DNA of 64,000 nt from Cordia subcordata (lineage: Eukaryota; Streptophyta; Magnoliopsida; Boraginales; Cordiaceae): the NCBI GenBank assembly GCA_028554755.1, contig JAPTOF010000007.1, positions 12,323,001-12,387,000 of the forward strand, written 5' to 3'. The translations under genes were made by a program, and so were the position numbers. Each line of letters starts with the position of its first letter. Position 1 is the stretch's first letter. A model generated the notes under the pieces. That model was not told where the DNA came from. It worked only from the letters and a program-made list of their open reading frames with translations, and did no database searches. Shown piece by piece: positions 1 to 9,729 of this stretch.

Positions 1-140
1 GTGTTAGATATGGATTTGGGACATGACTCTAGACATTCTACACCCGTTCTTCTAGGTCGCCCCTTCCTTGCCACTGCTGATGCCATTATGCAATATAGGT
101 CGAGGTTATTAGAGATGAAATTTGGGAATTTGAGATTACT
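1..140 (+). pseudogene. A1 protease C-terminal part
   Basis: The frame starting at base 1 is open and contains LLGRPFLATADA, the conserved C-terminal block of Athila-type retropepsins. The catalytic Asp lies left of the window. The frame changes near 135, where the following linker reads from a different frame, so a small indel separates the two. The assignment rests on this one motif plus the position just upstream of the PR-RT linker. Confidence 0.72.
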
Positions 141-970
141 ATGAAGGTTGCCGAGGTGGTGAATAGGGCTAGTATAGGAGGGGAGGATGAAGAAGAGTGC
201 TTTACGATTGATGTGATTGATTCTTCTGTCAAGGACTCTGTAGAGAGAACTATGACCAATAGAGAAGATTTGAGAAAATTTGAGAAATTGATGTCTAGCT
301 TTAATTTAGACACCTTGGAGCGAAAATGTGTTACTTCTACTTCCTTAATTGAGAGCCCTTTGATTGATAAGTCACTTGAGGTTAATCCTTCTAGTATTGA
401 ATCTAGTGATGTCCCCATTGATGATGTTGAGGTTGAGTCCCCCTTGGTTGAGCCTAGCCCTTCTTTAGAGCTCAAACCCCTTCCCGATCATTTGAAGTAT
501 GCATTCTTAGGCCCTAGTGAGACCCTTTCGGTCATCATAGCTTTCGATCTTTCTAGTGAGCATGAGGAGCGTCTCTTAGAGGTTCTTAGGAAACATAGGA
601 AGGCTATAGGGTGGAAAATTGATGATTTGAGAAGTATATACCCATCGGTTTGCATGCATCGTAATGGCCTTGAGGATGGAGCCATTCTTTCTAGGGAGAT
701 GCAAATGAGGCTAAACCCATACATGAGTGAAGTAGTTAAGAAAGAGATCATTAAGCTTTTAGATGCAAGCATTATTTATTCGATCTCTGATAGTGAGTCG
801 GTTAGCCCGGTCCAAGTTGTCCCCGAGAAGTCTAGGATCACGGTTTTAGAGAATGAGAGAGGAGAGCTTATCTCTACACATACTCCCATGGGTTGGAGAG
901 TTTGTATTGATTATAAGAAGCTCAACTCCAAAACTAGGAAGGATCATTTCCCATTGCCTTTTTTAGATTA
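141..970 (+). pseudogene. A1 PR-RT linker and RT N-terminal part
   Basis: This is an open frame of 276 residues. Residues 1 to about 120 are acidic and Ser-rich, matching the variable Athila linker. Then comes a block with KHRKAIGWKIDDL, followed by the RT N-terminus (VSPVQVVPEKS, and GWRVCIDYKKLN near the end). A stop after FPLPFLD truncates RT before the catalytic palm. Closely similar sequence occurs in A2 (36001-36230) and A3 (52100-52860). A start codon at 141 is not meaningful, because the real polyprotein began far upstream. Confidence 0.85.
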
Positions 971-1570
971 GATTTTAGATAGAGTAGCTGGGCATAGCTG
1001 CTATTGTTTTCTAGATGGCTATTCGAGTTATAATCAGATCCCCGTGTTTCCCAAGGACCAGGAGAAGACCACATTTGCTTGTCCTTATAGCACTTTTGCC
1101 TATAGGAGGACGCCCATCGGTCTATGGAATGCCCCAGCGATTTTTAGAGGTGTATGATGGCCATTTTTAATGAAATGATAAAGAGGCATTTAGAGATTTT
1201 CATGGATGACTTCTCAGTCTTTGGGGTTAGTTTTGATGAGTGCTTAAGTCACCTCTCTTTAGTTGGAGAAGAATCTAGTGTTGAGTTGGGAGAAATCCCA
1301 TTGCATGGTGCAACAAGGGATAGTGTTGGGTTATATAGTTTCATTTAGTGATATTCAAGTTGACCCAGCTAAGGTAGAATTAATTGAGAAGTTGCCTATT
1401 CCTATGTAGGTCAAGGATGTTAGATCTTTTCTAAAACATGTAGGATTCTACCGTAGATTCATTAAGGATCTTAGCCATATTGCACGTCCTTTGTTTAGGC
1501 TCCTAGCACAAGATGTCCCTTTCACTTTGATGATAAGTGTGTTAGGGCTTTCAATAGGCTTAAATCCTTA
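971..1570 (+). pseudogene. A1 RT palm and connection, frameshifted
   Basis: Translating across frames gives recognisable RT pieces: YCFLDGYSSYNQIPV, then EIFMDDFSVFG (the YXDD-box equivalent FMDD, near 1195-1225), then the thumb with FIKDL. At least two frame changes and several stops lie here. An open stretch at 1154-1348 covers the FMDD region only. Confidence 0.8.
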
Positions 1571-2035
1571 TTGTCTACATCCCCGATTATCCAGCCACCT
1601 AATTACAGTCTCCCATTTAAGGTTATGTGTGATGAATCCGACTATGCGATAGGAGCTGTTTTAGGTCAAAGGAAGGATAAGTTGCCCCATATTGTGTACT
1701 ATGCTAGCAAGACTCTTGATGAAGCCCAAAAGAACTATGACACCATGGAAAAAGAGCTTCTAGCAGTAGTCTTCTCCCTCGACAAGTTTAGGTCATACAT
1801 CCTATCGTCTAAGGTGATCGTATACATCGATCATGTGGCGTTGACGTATTTGTTAGCTAAGAAAGAATCTAAGCACCGATTGATTAGGTGGTTGATCCTT
1901 CTTCAAGAATTTGATGTCGAGATCCAGGATAAAAAGGGGAGAGAAAATTTAGTTGCGGATCATCTTTCCCATCTTGTTAGTAAGTCTTCTAGTGATCCAT
2001 CTCCTTTTCGTGATTCATTTCCTAAAGGGCAATAG
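1571..2035 (+). pseudogene. A1 RNase H domain
   Basis: This is an open stretch of 154 residues. The first catalytic Asp is in [13 protein letters not shown], the Glu in [10 protein letters not shown] and the next Asp in [22 protein letters not shown] marks the end of the domain. The residues of the gypsy RNase H active site are visible, so this domain is better preserved than the RT. It is followed by a stop at the tether to integrase. Confidence 0.88.
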
Positions 2036-3356
2036 TTTGTCGTTTCTTATCACACACCTTGGTTTGCTCACATAGTTAACTATCTTGCAACAGGGTGATT
2101 TCCCTCCCATTGGGAGAAGAGAGAGAGAGAGAGAGCGATAGTTCCTAGCACAAGTTAGACATTTCTTTTGGGAAGATCCCTATCTTTTCAAAGTGTGTGC
2201 AGATCAAATGATTCGCAGGTGTGTGCCCAAAGACGAGATTGAGAACGTGTTAAGCATGTGTCACGATGAGGGGTATGGGGGTCATTTTAGTGGGAAGTTC
2301 ACTACCGTGAAAGTTTTGCAATATGGATTATTTTGGCCCAATCTCTTTAGGGATGCCCAAGAATATTGAAAATTTGTTTTACATGTCAACAATCAGGGTC
2401 TATCTCTAGGAGAAACATGATGCCTTTATCCCATATTCTTCCATGTGAGTTATTTGATGTTTAGGGTATAGATTTCATGGGTCCATTTCCACCTTTCTTT
2501 GGGGACCAATACATTTTAGTAGCCGTTGATTATGTGTCCAAATGGGTTGAGGCTATTCACACATGCACTAATGACCATAGGGTAGTGGTTAAGTTCATTA
2601 AAGAAAATATTTTCTCTAGATTTAGAGTCCCTAGGGTCTTGGTTAGTGATGGGGTTTGCATTTTCGTCATAAGACTTTAGAGGCCTTGTTGAGAAGATAT
2701 TCGGTCACCCACAAGGTAGCTACTCCTTATCACCTGCAAACTAGTAGACAAGTAGAGGTGTCCAATGGGGAGATCAACACATTTTAAAGAAAACAGTTAG
2801 GCCCTATAGGAGAGATTGGTCTATTAGGCTAAATGATGCTTTGTGGGCCTATCATACAGTCTTTAAGACTCCCATTGGTATGTCTCCATGTAGATTGGTT
2901 AATGGGAAAGCTTGTCACTTGCCAGTAGAACTAGAGCATAGGGCTTATTGGGCCATCAAAGCCTTAAATTTTGACTTGGCAAAAGCAGGTGAGAAAAGGA
3001 AGCTAGACCTAACGGAGTTAGAAAAACTTAGATTTGAGACATATGAGAACGCCAAGCTTTATAAGGATAGGTTGAAGAGAATTCATGACAAACACATTAT
3101 TAAGAAATCATTCTCACCCTTTGATAAAGTTTGGTTGTTTAACTCACGATTGAGGCTCTTTCCAAGTAAGCTTAAGATAAGATGGGATGGTCCATATGAA
3201 GTATTAGTCGCCTACCTTTCTGGAGCGGTCAAGATCAAGGACTTGAAGGATGGCCGAGAGTTGATGGTGAATGGGCAACGCCTGAAGCATGCATATGATC
3301 CAAGCATGGCTCGTGTGGAGTTTTTAATGCTTCACGACCTCGTCTATGAAAGTTGA
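2036..3356 (+). pseudogene. A1 integrase with GPY/F C-terminal module
   Basis: The N-terminal zinc-binding region (2200-2400) is broken by stops and by a GA-dinucleotide expansion at 2113-2136. The core is readable at 2477-2680, with the first catalytic Asp in the stretch before FMGPFPPFFG and a second Asp in VSDG. The third catalytic residue, Glu in QVEVSN near 2751, is kept. The C-terminal 171 residues (2841-3356) are open and contain the GPY/F module ([13 protein letters not shown]). The pol stop is at 3354-3356. Confidence 0.86.
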
Positions 3357-4123
3357 AGATGAGTTAGTGATTGCCTGGCTGACTGCATGATGGTTAGTGC
3401 TACTAGGAGGCAACCCAAGTTCAATTTTGCAATTTTGCATTCATTTCACTCTTTTTCCTTTTTGTTATCTTTCTTTTTCTTTCACCCACACCAAAATGTT
3501 GAATCCCGATCCTTTGTCCCACAAGATACACCATTGCCTATTATTGCACATGCCAATGCAAGCATGCATAGGCAATGCTACAAACCTTGTTTTCCTTGAT
3601 TGTTTTTTGATTGTGAGTTGTAAGATTAGTAGTATAATGATTTATCATTGGCATGGAAAGCTTTGAAGAAAATGCAAGGTTGTATTTATCCTTTCTCCAC
3701 TTGTTCCCCATGTTTTTACCCTATCTCCACCACCTTTACTTGCTTTGTAATGCTAATTTGCTTGTTTATTTGCTTTGCTCTATTTGCCTGACGACAAGCA
3801 AAGTTTAGGTTTGGACATGTTGGAGTTTGGTTTTCTTGTTATATATCTTGCTTAGGGTGGATTACATAATATGCTTAAAATGGTAAAAGTTTTTCAAATT
3901 TTTATGCATGTAGAGTTGTTTAGTTCTTTGTTGATCATTGTGTTGGCTATTATAATTGACTTTATTGATTGGTGAACATGAGATGCATTGTGGGGAAATG
4001 AATAGACTGGTTTGAAAGCTAAGTCTTGGAGGGGATGCCTTTCAAAATTTTGTGGAGTAAGGACCTTTAAGAATGACTCATGTAGCCACCCCTTGGCTTG
4101 GTAGGAAAGAGTATTGGAAAAGG

Positions 4124-4157
4124 GTTATTGATGTGAGTGCTCCTTCCTTGATTGGTT
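4124..4157 (+). repeat. Conserved 3'-region block shared by families A and B
   Basis: The block contains TCCTTCCTTGATTGGTT and is preceded by GATGTGAGTGC. Close copies are at 39347-39380 (A2), 14473-14509 (B5, plus strand), 7938-7972 (B1, minus strand) and 24359-24392 (B2, minus strand). In each case it is followed downstream by an A-rich GAAAAAG-type tract. Its role is unknown. Confidence 0.7.
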
Positions 4158-4713
4158 ATTTTTGATGGGCCAAAGCCTTTCCTTTCCTTTTCTTTTTGTG
4201 AATACAATGCAAAGTATGAAAAATAAAAAAAAATTGAAAAAGGCAAAAAGGTGCAAAAAGATGAAAAAGAATGAAAAATGGAAAAGAGAAAAAGCCAAAG
4301 GCATCAAAAAGTTTTGTGAATAAGTACATAAGTGACACAATGCCAACTTAGTACATGCTATCATCTTTATAGATGTGTGAATAAGGCTTTTATAAGCCAT
4401 TGTGTTTGTATATTCTCTCATTTTGTCTTTGAGGCTTTGTGCATATTGAGGAGGCTATGTTAGTTGAGGGGGCATGAAATATCAACATCCAAAGTGCATG
4501 AGTTAGAATCCTAGGCTCATGGTGGTTTGGCTACTTGGGAAATTCCCACAAGGAACGAGACCCTTTATGAGTAGAGGGAAAATCCAAAGAGGCTTAGGGA
4601 CCTCTCCACAATAGGAATGCCCCCTTCATGCTTCTTAGACTAACCTTGATAAAGAGTCAATCCCTTAGGTAACCTTTTGCATAGGCTTTATAAATAAGCT
4701 TAAGATTGGGCTT

Positions 4714-4748
4714 GCTTGGGGACAAGCAAGGTGAAGGTTTATGGGTGT
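4714..4748 (+). other. A1 3' hairpin and polypurine tract
   Basis: The inverted repeat GCTTGGGGACAAGC (4714-4727) is followed by a purine-rich stretch ending directly at the LTR start. In a Ty3/gypsy element this position is the polypurine tract that primes plus-strand DNA synthesis. Here it carries pyrimidine substitutions. The A2 and A3 copies are closer to a clean tract. Confidence 0.75.
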
Positions 4749-5039
4749 TGATGTGTTGTGCTTTTGCGTGCGTTTGCGCTGTTATTTGCCCATGATTAAG
4801 AGGTGTTAAGTGTTCATAAAGATGCATTAGTGTAGTGCTTATGATAAGCGTAAACAATTGTACATATTGAGTTTAATAGACAAATTGCTACACTAATTGC
4901 TTGTTTTTAATGATTTAGGTAAATTTTGGGTTAAGATCGAGATTAGACGTTGATGGGTGATGAAGATGGGAGATGCACAGATCAAAGAGAGAAGATCGGA
5001 GGCCGAAAAGACAAAGAATAGAGGAAGAAATTTAGTCGG

Positions 5040-5215
5040 ATGACCTAGAAGAAGGAGCCGGTCGACCGGCCACTCCAGAGAGATGCCTATAATAGCCAGA
5101 CGACTACCCCTCCAGAGCCGGTTGACCGGCCGGTCTAGAAAGCATCACCAAAATGCCAATCGAGCTAAGAGGAGAAGCCAATCGATCGACAATGCACAGA
5201 TGCTGATATAAAAAG
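5040..5215 (+). promoter_or_regulatory. A1 LTR promoter: GTCGAC palindrome array and TATA box
   Basis: A perfect 14-bp palindrome GCCGGTCGACCGGC lies at 5057-5070. A near copy is at 5117-5130 and a decayed copy near 5178-5191. TATAAAAAG follows at 5207-5215. Equivalent arrays with a TATA-like element occur in the other A LTRs. This is probably the U3 promoter; transcription-factor binding is inferred, not shown. Confidence 0.6.
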
Positions 5216-5969
5216 CTCGATTTTCAAAATTTTGAGGGGGGAATTTAGAGAGACCTAACTCACACCCATCACACAGGCACACAAAACCCTAATCTCATCA
5301 GCTCTCGCAAACACAATCACACATCTTATCACCTAGAAGCAAGTGAATTTAGAGGGTTTCACATTTGGATTCAAGTTTGCTCAAAAGCTTTGTACAAGAT
5401 TAGCTACGAAAAAAGGGAAGTTTCACAATCTCTCTTTCATTTTATCTTTTATTATGATTGAGTAGACTTGCGTAGGGTGATTTAGCTTATATAATGGGTT
5501 AACTATATACTCTTATGATATGGGATTTGATGGCTGAATATATACATGTTTTGATTTCTAGTGCAAATGGTTATTTCCTCATTCATGTCTAAGTGTTTGA
5601 TAAAATGTCTAGATAAGTAGCATGTGTATAAATTAAAGTCTATTTGTTACTAAACACATCTAATCCATGCTATAATCATGTCTATGTGTTTATATGCGGA
5701 TGCCATGAAATGGGTAATGCTTATATTCATGTCTATATGTATATTTGCACACCTAGTAATGAATATGACTTCAACAAAGCATACATGTTGGTTGTTAATC
5801 ACTTCTAAGGGTGTAATCTGAGAATGACGATGTTTGGTAGTTGAATAGATCTTACTATTCATGAACACCTTGGCCAAGAACATATATAAATGTGCTAGCA
5901 AGTCAAATCCTGCTGAAGTGATCTTAGAATGATGCAAGTAATTTAGGGCTAGCCTAGGCCGAGTCTCCT

Positions 5970-6052
5970 TTGGCTTTAAATCCAGTCAATATGTTGCAGA
6001 ATAGATTTAGTCGACCTTAATGACACTAAGTCTTGGATTTAAATCTAGCCAA
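5970..6052 (+). repeat. Paired TTGGCT-AGCCAA hairpin motif in A1 LTR
   Basis: Two copies (5970-5989 and 6033-6052) of an imperfect inverted repeat carrying the core TTTAAATC lie about 63 bp apart. The same motif recurs in all A LTRs and, in 2 to 4 copies, in family-B LTRs. Confidence 0.6.
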
Positions 6053-6582
6053 TGGTTTAGGTACTAGGGTAGGTTCATTCTAAGTCACTTAGGAAGCTAA
6101 TTGGTCACTTCTAAGGCCCTAGGTCATAAAGACCATGCTATAGCTCTAGGAGGCACTGCCTAAGGACGGACCCGCACTGTGTCCTAGGGGGAAATTAAGA
6201 TACTAATTTAGCAACCTAATTAAGAGCAATTACTAAAGTAGGCCATCATCCTTTATTCCCATAGCATCTGAGTATAGAATCACCATTCATAAGTTGAAGT
6301 CACCCTAACACCTTTGCATTTGTTAGTTCCCTCTAGATTAGCTTGTTCCCCACTTTCTATTCCCATAGTTTAGTTTAATTTTCTTTAGCTAGAGCTCCCG
6401 ACCATCCAAAATCCCAAAAATAGATAGTTTAGGTTTCTTTTTAGGCGCACTTTAGAACACGCACGTAGAATCCATCCTACAACATAGCCTTCCTGTGGAA
6501 TCGACCCTGCACTTGCATACATTTTACAACACCGATTTGTGCATTTGTGGGTCTTTAAAGCTTGCACTCAAGAGACACACCA

Positions 6583-7302
6583 ATAACCATAATCTAACGT
6601 ACAACAACAAGCACCCAAAGATCTAACCTAATCTAGCAACATATTTACAAGAAATAGAAAGAGAACAAGAAGAACTCCCCTAAACTTTGCTTTCAAACCT
6701 GTGTAAATCCTTCAAATCCTTGTTAGATGCTTCAATCCTATCTTGGTATGGGGTTTAAATCATGGTTTAAGGTGTTTTGTAAAATGGGTAAAGGGTTAGG
6801 GTTTTATTAGGGTTTGAAAATTAGAGTTTCTTGCCTAAAAATGACATAAAATAGGCTACTTATAAACTATTTAGCGCAAATATCGGGGGACCCTATTGGC
6901 TAGGCGGTACGAAATATGATGTTGACTGGTAAAAATATGAGTTCTTCGGATCTACCAGGGGACCCTACCGGCTAGCCGATATGTACTGAGAGACCCCATT
7001 GGGTAGCCCCTTCTAACTTGGCAGCTCAATTTGAAACTTCATTTCTATCTCATTTCTTCATCTTTTTGCTTCAGCCTTCAATTTTTAACTCGTTTCTTCC
7101 TTGTTTAAGCTCGACCTATCCCAAAACTTACCTAAAATGCAAAATATAACACTTAGTATAGTATTTTTGCATCTAAATACATCATGTGAAAATATTAACA
7201 ATTATTCATAAACTCTATACTTAATGTACTCAATTATGCACTAAACACCTCTAAATGTGCATGCAAACACTATGTACAAACACACACAAATGACACACAT
7301 CA
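6583..7302 (-). repeat. B1 3' LTR, interrupted by A1
   Basis: On the minus strand this begins TGATGTGTGTCATTTGTG at 7302 and runs into mid-LTR sequence at 6583, where it meets the end of the A1 LTR. It aligns with the first half of the LTRs at 22085-23716 and 30358-31963. The missing half is expected to the left of A1, outside the window. Confidence 0.75.
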
Positions 7303-8943
7303 ACAGTCCTAAACCTTCCCCTTGCTTGTCCCCGAGCAAGACCAAACCAAAGTTTATCTCAAAGTTGCTAAAAAGGGATGCCTAAAGTATTAACTCGCTA
7401 TATTGGTGAATCTAAGGAGCATGAAGGGGTTATTCCTTTTGTAAAAGGGTCCCTAAGCCTTTTCGGATCCTTCCTTTGCTCACAAGGGGCCTTGTTCCTC
7501 ATGGGAAATTCCAAAGCAACTATACCTCCAAAAGCCTAGAATTCTAACGCACGCATGTGCGATGTTGATATTTCGTGCCTCCTCGACTAACATGGCCTCC
7601 CCCATATGCACAAAGCCTCAAAGATAAGGACAGAAAAAATGTACAAACACAATGGCTCACAAAAGTTGTAAGATCCTTACTCACAACACAACGAAAGAAT
7701 GAAAAGATAAACTTGTGCCAAGTCAACATTACGTCACTTGAGCACTTATTCAATGAACTTCACGTTTGCATATTTTTCTTGCCTTTGGCTTTTTCCATTT
7801 TTCACTTTTTTCAATCTTTTTCACTTTTTTTCTCATTTTGCATTTTTTATTTTTTATTTTTTTCATTTTTTTCTCAATACATAACATAAACAAAAAGAAA
7901 AGAAAAGAAAAAGAAGAGGCTAAGGCAAACTAAAAGAACCAATCAAGGAAGGGGCACTCATATCAACAACCCTTAAAAACACTTTTTCCAACCAAATTGT
8001 AAGGAAACTACAAGGTGGATTCTTAGAACTGCTCACTCCCCATAATTGTCAAACGGATTCTCTTCAAAGTCTAGGTCATACCCTACACTCTATTTACTCC
8101 CCACAATACATCCTCATCTTCTCCAATCAATTAAGTCAATGGCAAAGGCCAACTCCCTAACCAACATAAAGATTAACCAACTCAAAACATGCAAAAAATC
8201 AAAAAATTGAACACATTTTGAGCAAGAACAAGGTGTGCTATGCAAATCTACCACAAACATGATATAAATAATAAAGGAATAACCAGACTTCCAAACCTAA
8301 ACTTTGCTTGTCCTCAAGCAAATAGCATCCAAACACAACAAGCAATTGATACAACTTTGTCTCCATGTAGTTCACAACTGCCAATGAAATCCATTCATCT
8401 ATTAGTCTCCATCTTTTGTAGAAAGCACGAATTGCTCAAAAAAACAAAGAAGAGATTAGTAGATAATACTATGCAAGTCAACATTGACATCTGAAAGGTA
8501 AAAAATGATGTATGCATGGGTTATAGGATTGGTGCACAAATGATGGAAAGGAGCAAGACCAAGTAAGGGAGCAAAAATCTAACCTACTAAGAATGATTGC
8601 AAAGAAAAGAAAGCCTAAATTATCTAAAGGTAAAAGAAACAAAAGCAATCTAATTCTACTATATAAAAAACAAGAATAAGTAAAAGAAAACGAATCTACT
8701 ATGTACAAAACCAAAAAGAAGTAGATACAAGAAGAACAAGGAAAATATAAACAAGCCTAGGGTGCCTCTTAATAGTGCTAGATTTAACGCCCCTACCAGG
8801 ACGCCAATGTTAGAGTAGAACGTGTTTGAAGTTACATGGCATAAATTGCCAGATAATCAATGAAGCACAAATTGTAAAAGGAAAAGGACCATGCAATAAA
8901 TGATATGGGCAAGAATGGACAATGCATCACCTTTCAAAATGTC
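7303..8943 (-). other. B1 3' non-coding region
   Basis: From the LTR inward there is a polypurine tract with hairpin (7303-7340), an A/T-rich low-complexity tract (about 7780-7920), the conserved block at 7938-7972, and a second GCTTG...CAAGC hairpin at 8301-8320. A degraded GCACTATTAAGAGGC block sits just after the ORF stop, near 8762-8800. Open frames here come from low-complexity sequence and are not genes. Confidence 0.6.
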
Positions 8944-9729
8944 CTACCTCGAAACATCAAATATGGATATGTGCTCATATATGGTAGGGACCACACAACA
9001 ATGGAAGTGCTCATACCCTACTTGCTCACTAATTAACCACCCCATGGCCTTTTTCTCATGATTTAGGGCTGAAAGCACACCTTTCCCATGAATCGATGAA
9101 AAGTCCAATGCATAAAGAATGAAAGGAGTATGCACATGCCCTACATGGACATGCTCAAAATAGGAATGCATAAAAATGTGTTCTCTAGGAAGAGATACAA
9201 TGAGAGAAGAGAAGGAATAATTAGGTGGAGTGATATGAACTAGAGGAGTTGAAGAAATGGATTTAAAAGAAGAGGAATTAGGATTAAGAGTGGTGCACTC
9301 AAAAGAGGAGTAAGAGTCATCCAAAAGTCTCTCAAATTCTTCCATTTCATCTTCAAATGTTACACCTAGGGGAAAAACTATGCGTTCTCTAACAGATGGC
9401 TTCATATCAACACTTACTAAGAGCTCGTTAAACTCCTTCAATTTAACACTAGTGCTCAACTCAAAGTCCTGCTCTACAACCTCTTCTAATAGGGTTGGTT
9501 CACACATGGGTGAAGGGGAAGAATAGAACTCGATGGACTTCTCATTATGCAAACATGGATGCTCGGGAGAGGTGTGTATACTAAACTCCTTAAAGGTGAA
9601 ATTGGAATGCAATTGAGTACTCCAATTATCAAGATCATTCTCCAAACGTGTTTAAAAAGTGGCAAGGGAAAGGAAAATAGGTTCATATGACTCAATGAGA
9701 AGTGATGAAAGCACGAGAGGATAGGGTAC
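8944..9729 (-). pseudogene. B1 ORF, C-terminal part
   Basis: The open part is 233 residues (9645-8944), with an upstream continuation to 9729 containing a stop. The sequence is acidic and Ser-rich, and ends with LDFSS followed by NHEKKAMGWLISEQVG. That end resembles the Athila PR-RT linker block in A1 (FDLSS, then KHRKAIGWKIDDL). A homologous C-terminus occurs in B2 (NEKKAIKWLISEEAG). No catalytic motif is present. The function is unknown. The likeness suggests a derived or captured pol fragment kept in a non-autonomous element. Confidence 0.6.

Larger units (their letters stand above)
3357..4748 (+). other. A1 3' non-coding region between pol and the 3' LTR
   Basis: No env-like ORF is visible. 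Just after pol is a conserved GGTTAGTGCTACTAGGAGGC block, also present in A2 and, in altered form, in B1. A GACAAGC-containing hairpin remnant with a following purine-rich stretch lies near 3788-3830. A conserved block sits at 4124-4157, followed by an A-rich low-complexity tract at 4200-4320. A second hairpin and the polypurine tract abut the LTR. Confidence 0.7.
1..6582 (+). mobile_element. A1: Athila-like Ty3/gypsy element, 5' part outside the window
   Basis: The order is protease tail, PR-RT linker, RT, RNase H, integrase with GPY/F module, 3' non-coding region, polypurine tract and 3' LTR, which is the Ty3/gypsy order. RT and integrase motifs (FMDDFSVF, GPY in the integrase C-terminus) and the LTR shared with elements carrying a tRNA-Asp-type primer site point to the Athila lineage. 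Every coding domain has stops or frameshifts, so the copy is dead. The 3' LTR ends at 6582, directly against the middle of a reversed family-B LTR. A1 therefore seems to have inserted into that LTR. The left flank and the target duplication lie outside the window. Confidence 0.88.
4749..6582 (+). repeat. A1 3' LTR
   Basis: The LTR starts TGATGTGTTG and ends CACACCA, about 1834 bp. It matches over its full length the LTRs at 39973-41842, 48065-49929, 55388-57030 and 60067-61933. It contains the palindromic array and TATA box of the promoter (5040-5215) and two copies of a TTGGCT...AGCCAA hairpin further down. Immediately after 6582 the sequence becomes mid-LTR family-B sequence on the minus strand. 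Confidence 0.9.

Noticed and set aside
4125..4421. Minus-strand open frame rich in Phe and Leu, with similar ones at 14444-14680, 24137-24424 and 39313-39588
   Set aside because: They read across the A-rich GAAAAAG tract of the 3' non-coding region of families A and B. Composition alone explains the open frame.
3357..4748. Possible env-like gene between pol and 3' LTR of A1 (and A2 38578-39972)
   Set aside because: Athila elements can carry an env-like ORF here, but I found no long open frame, signal peptide or membrane segment.
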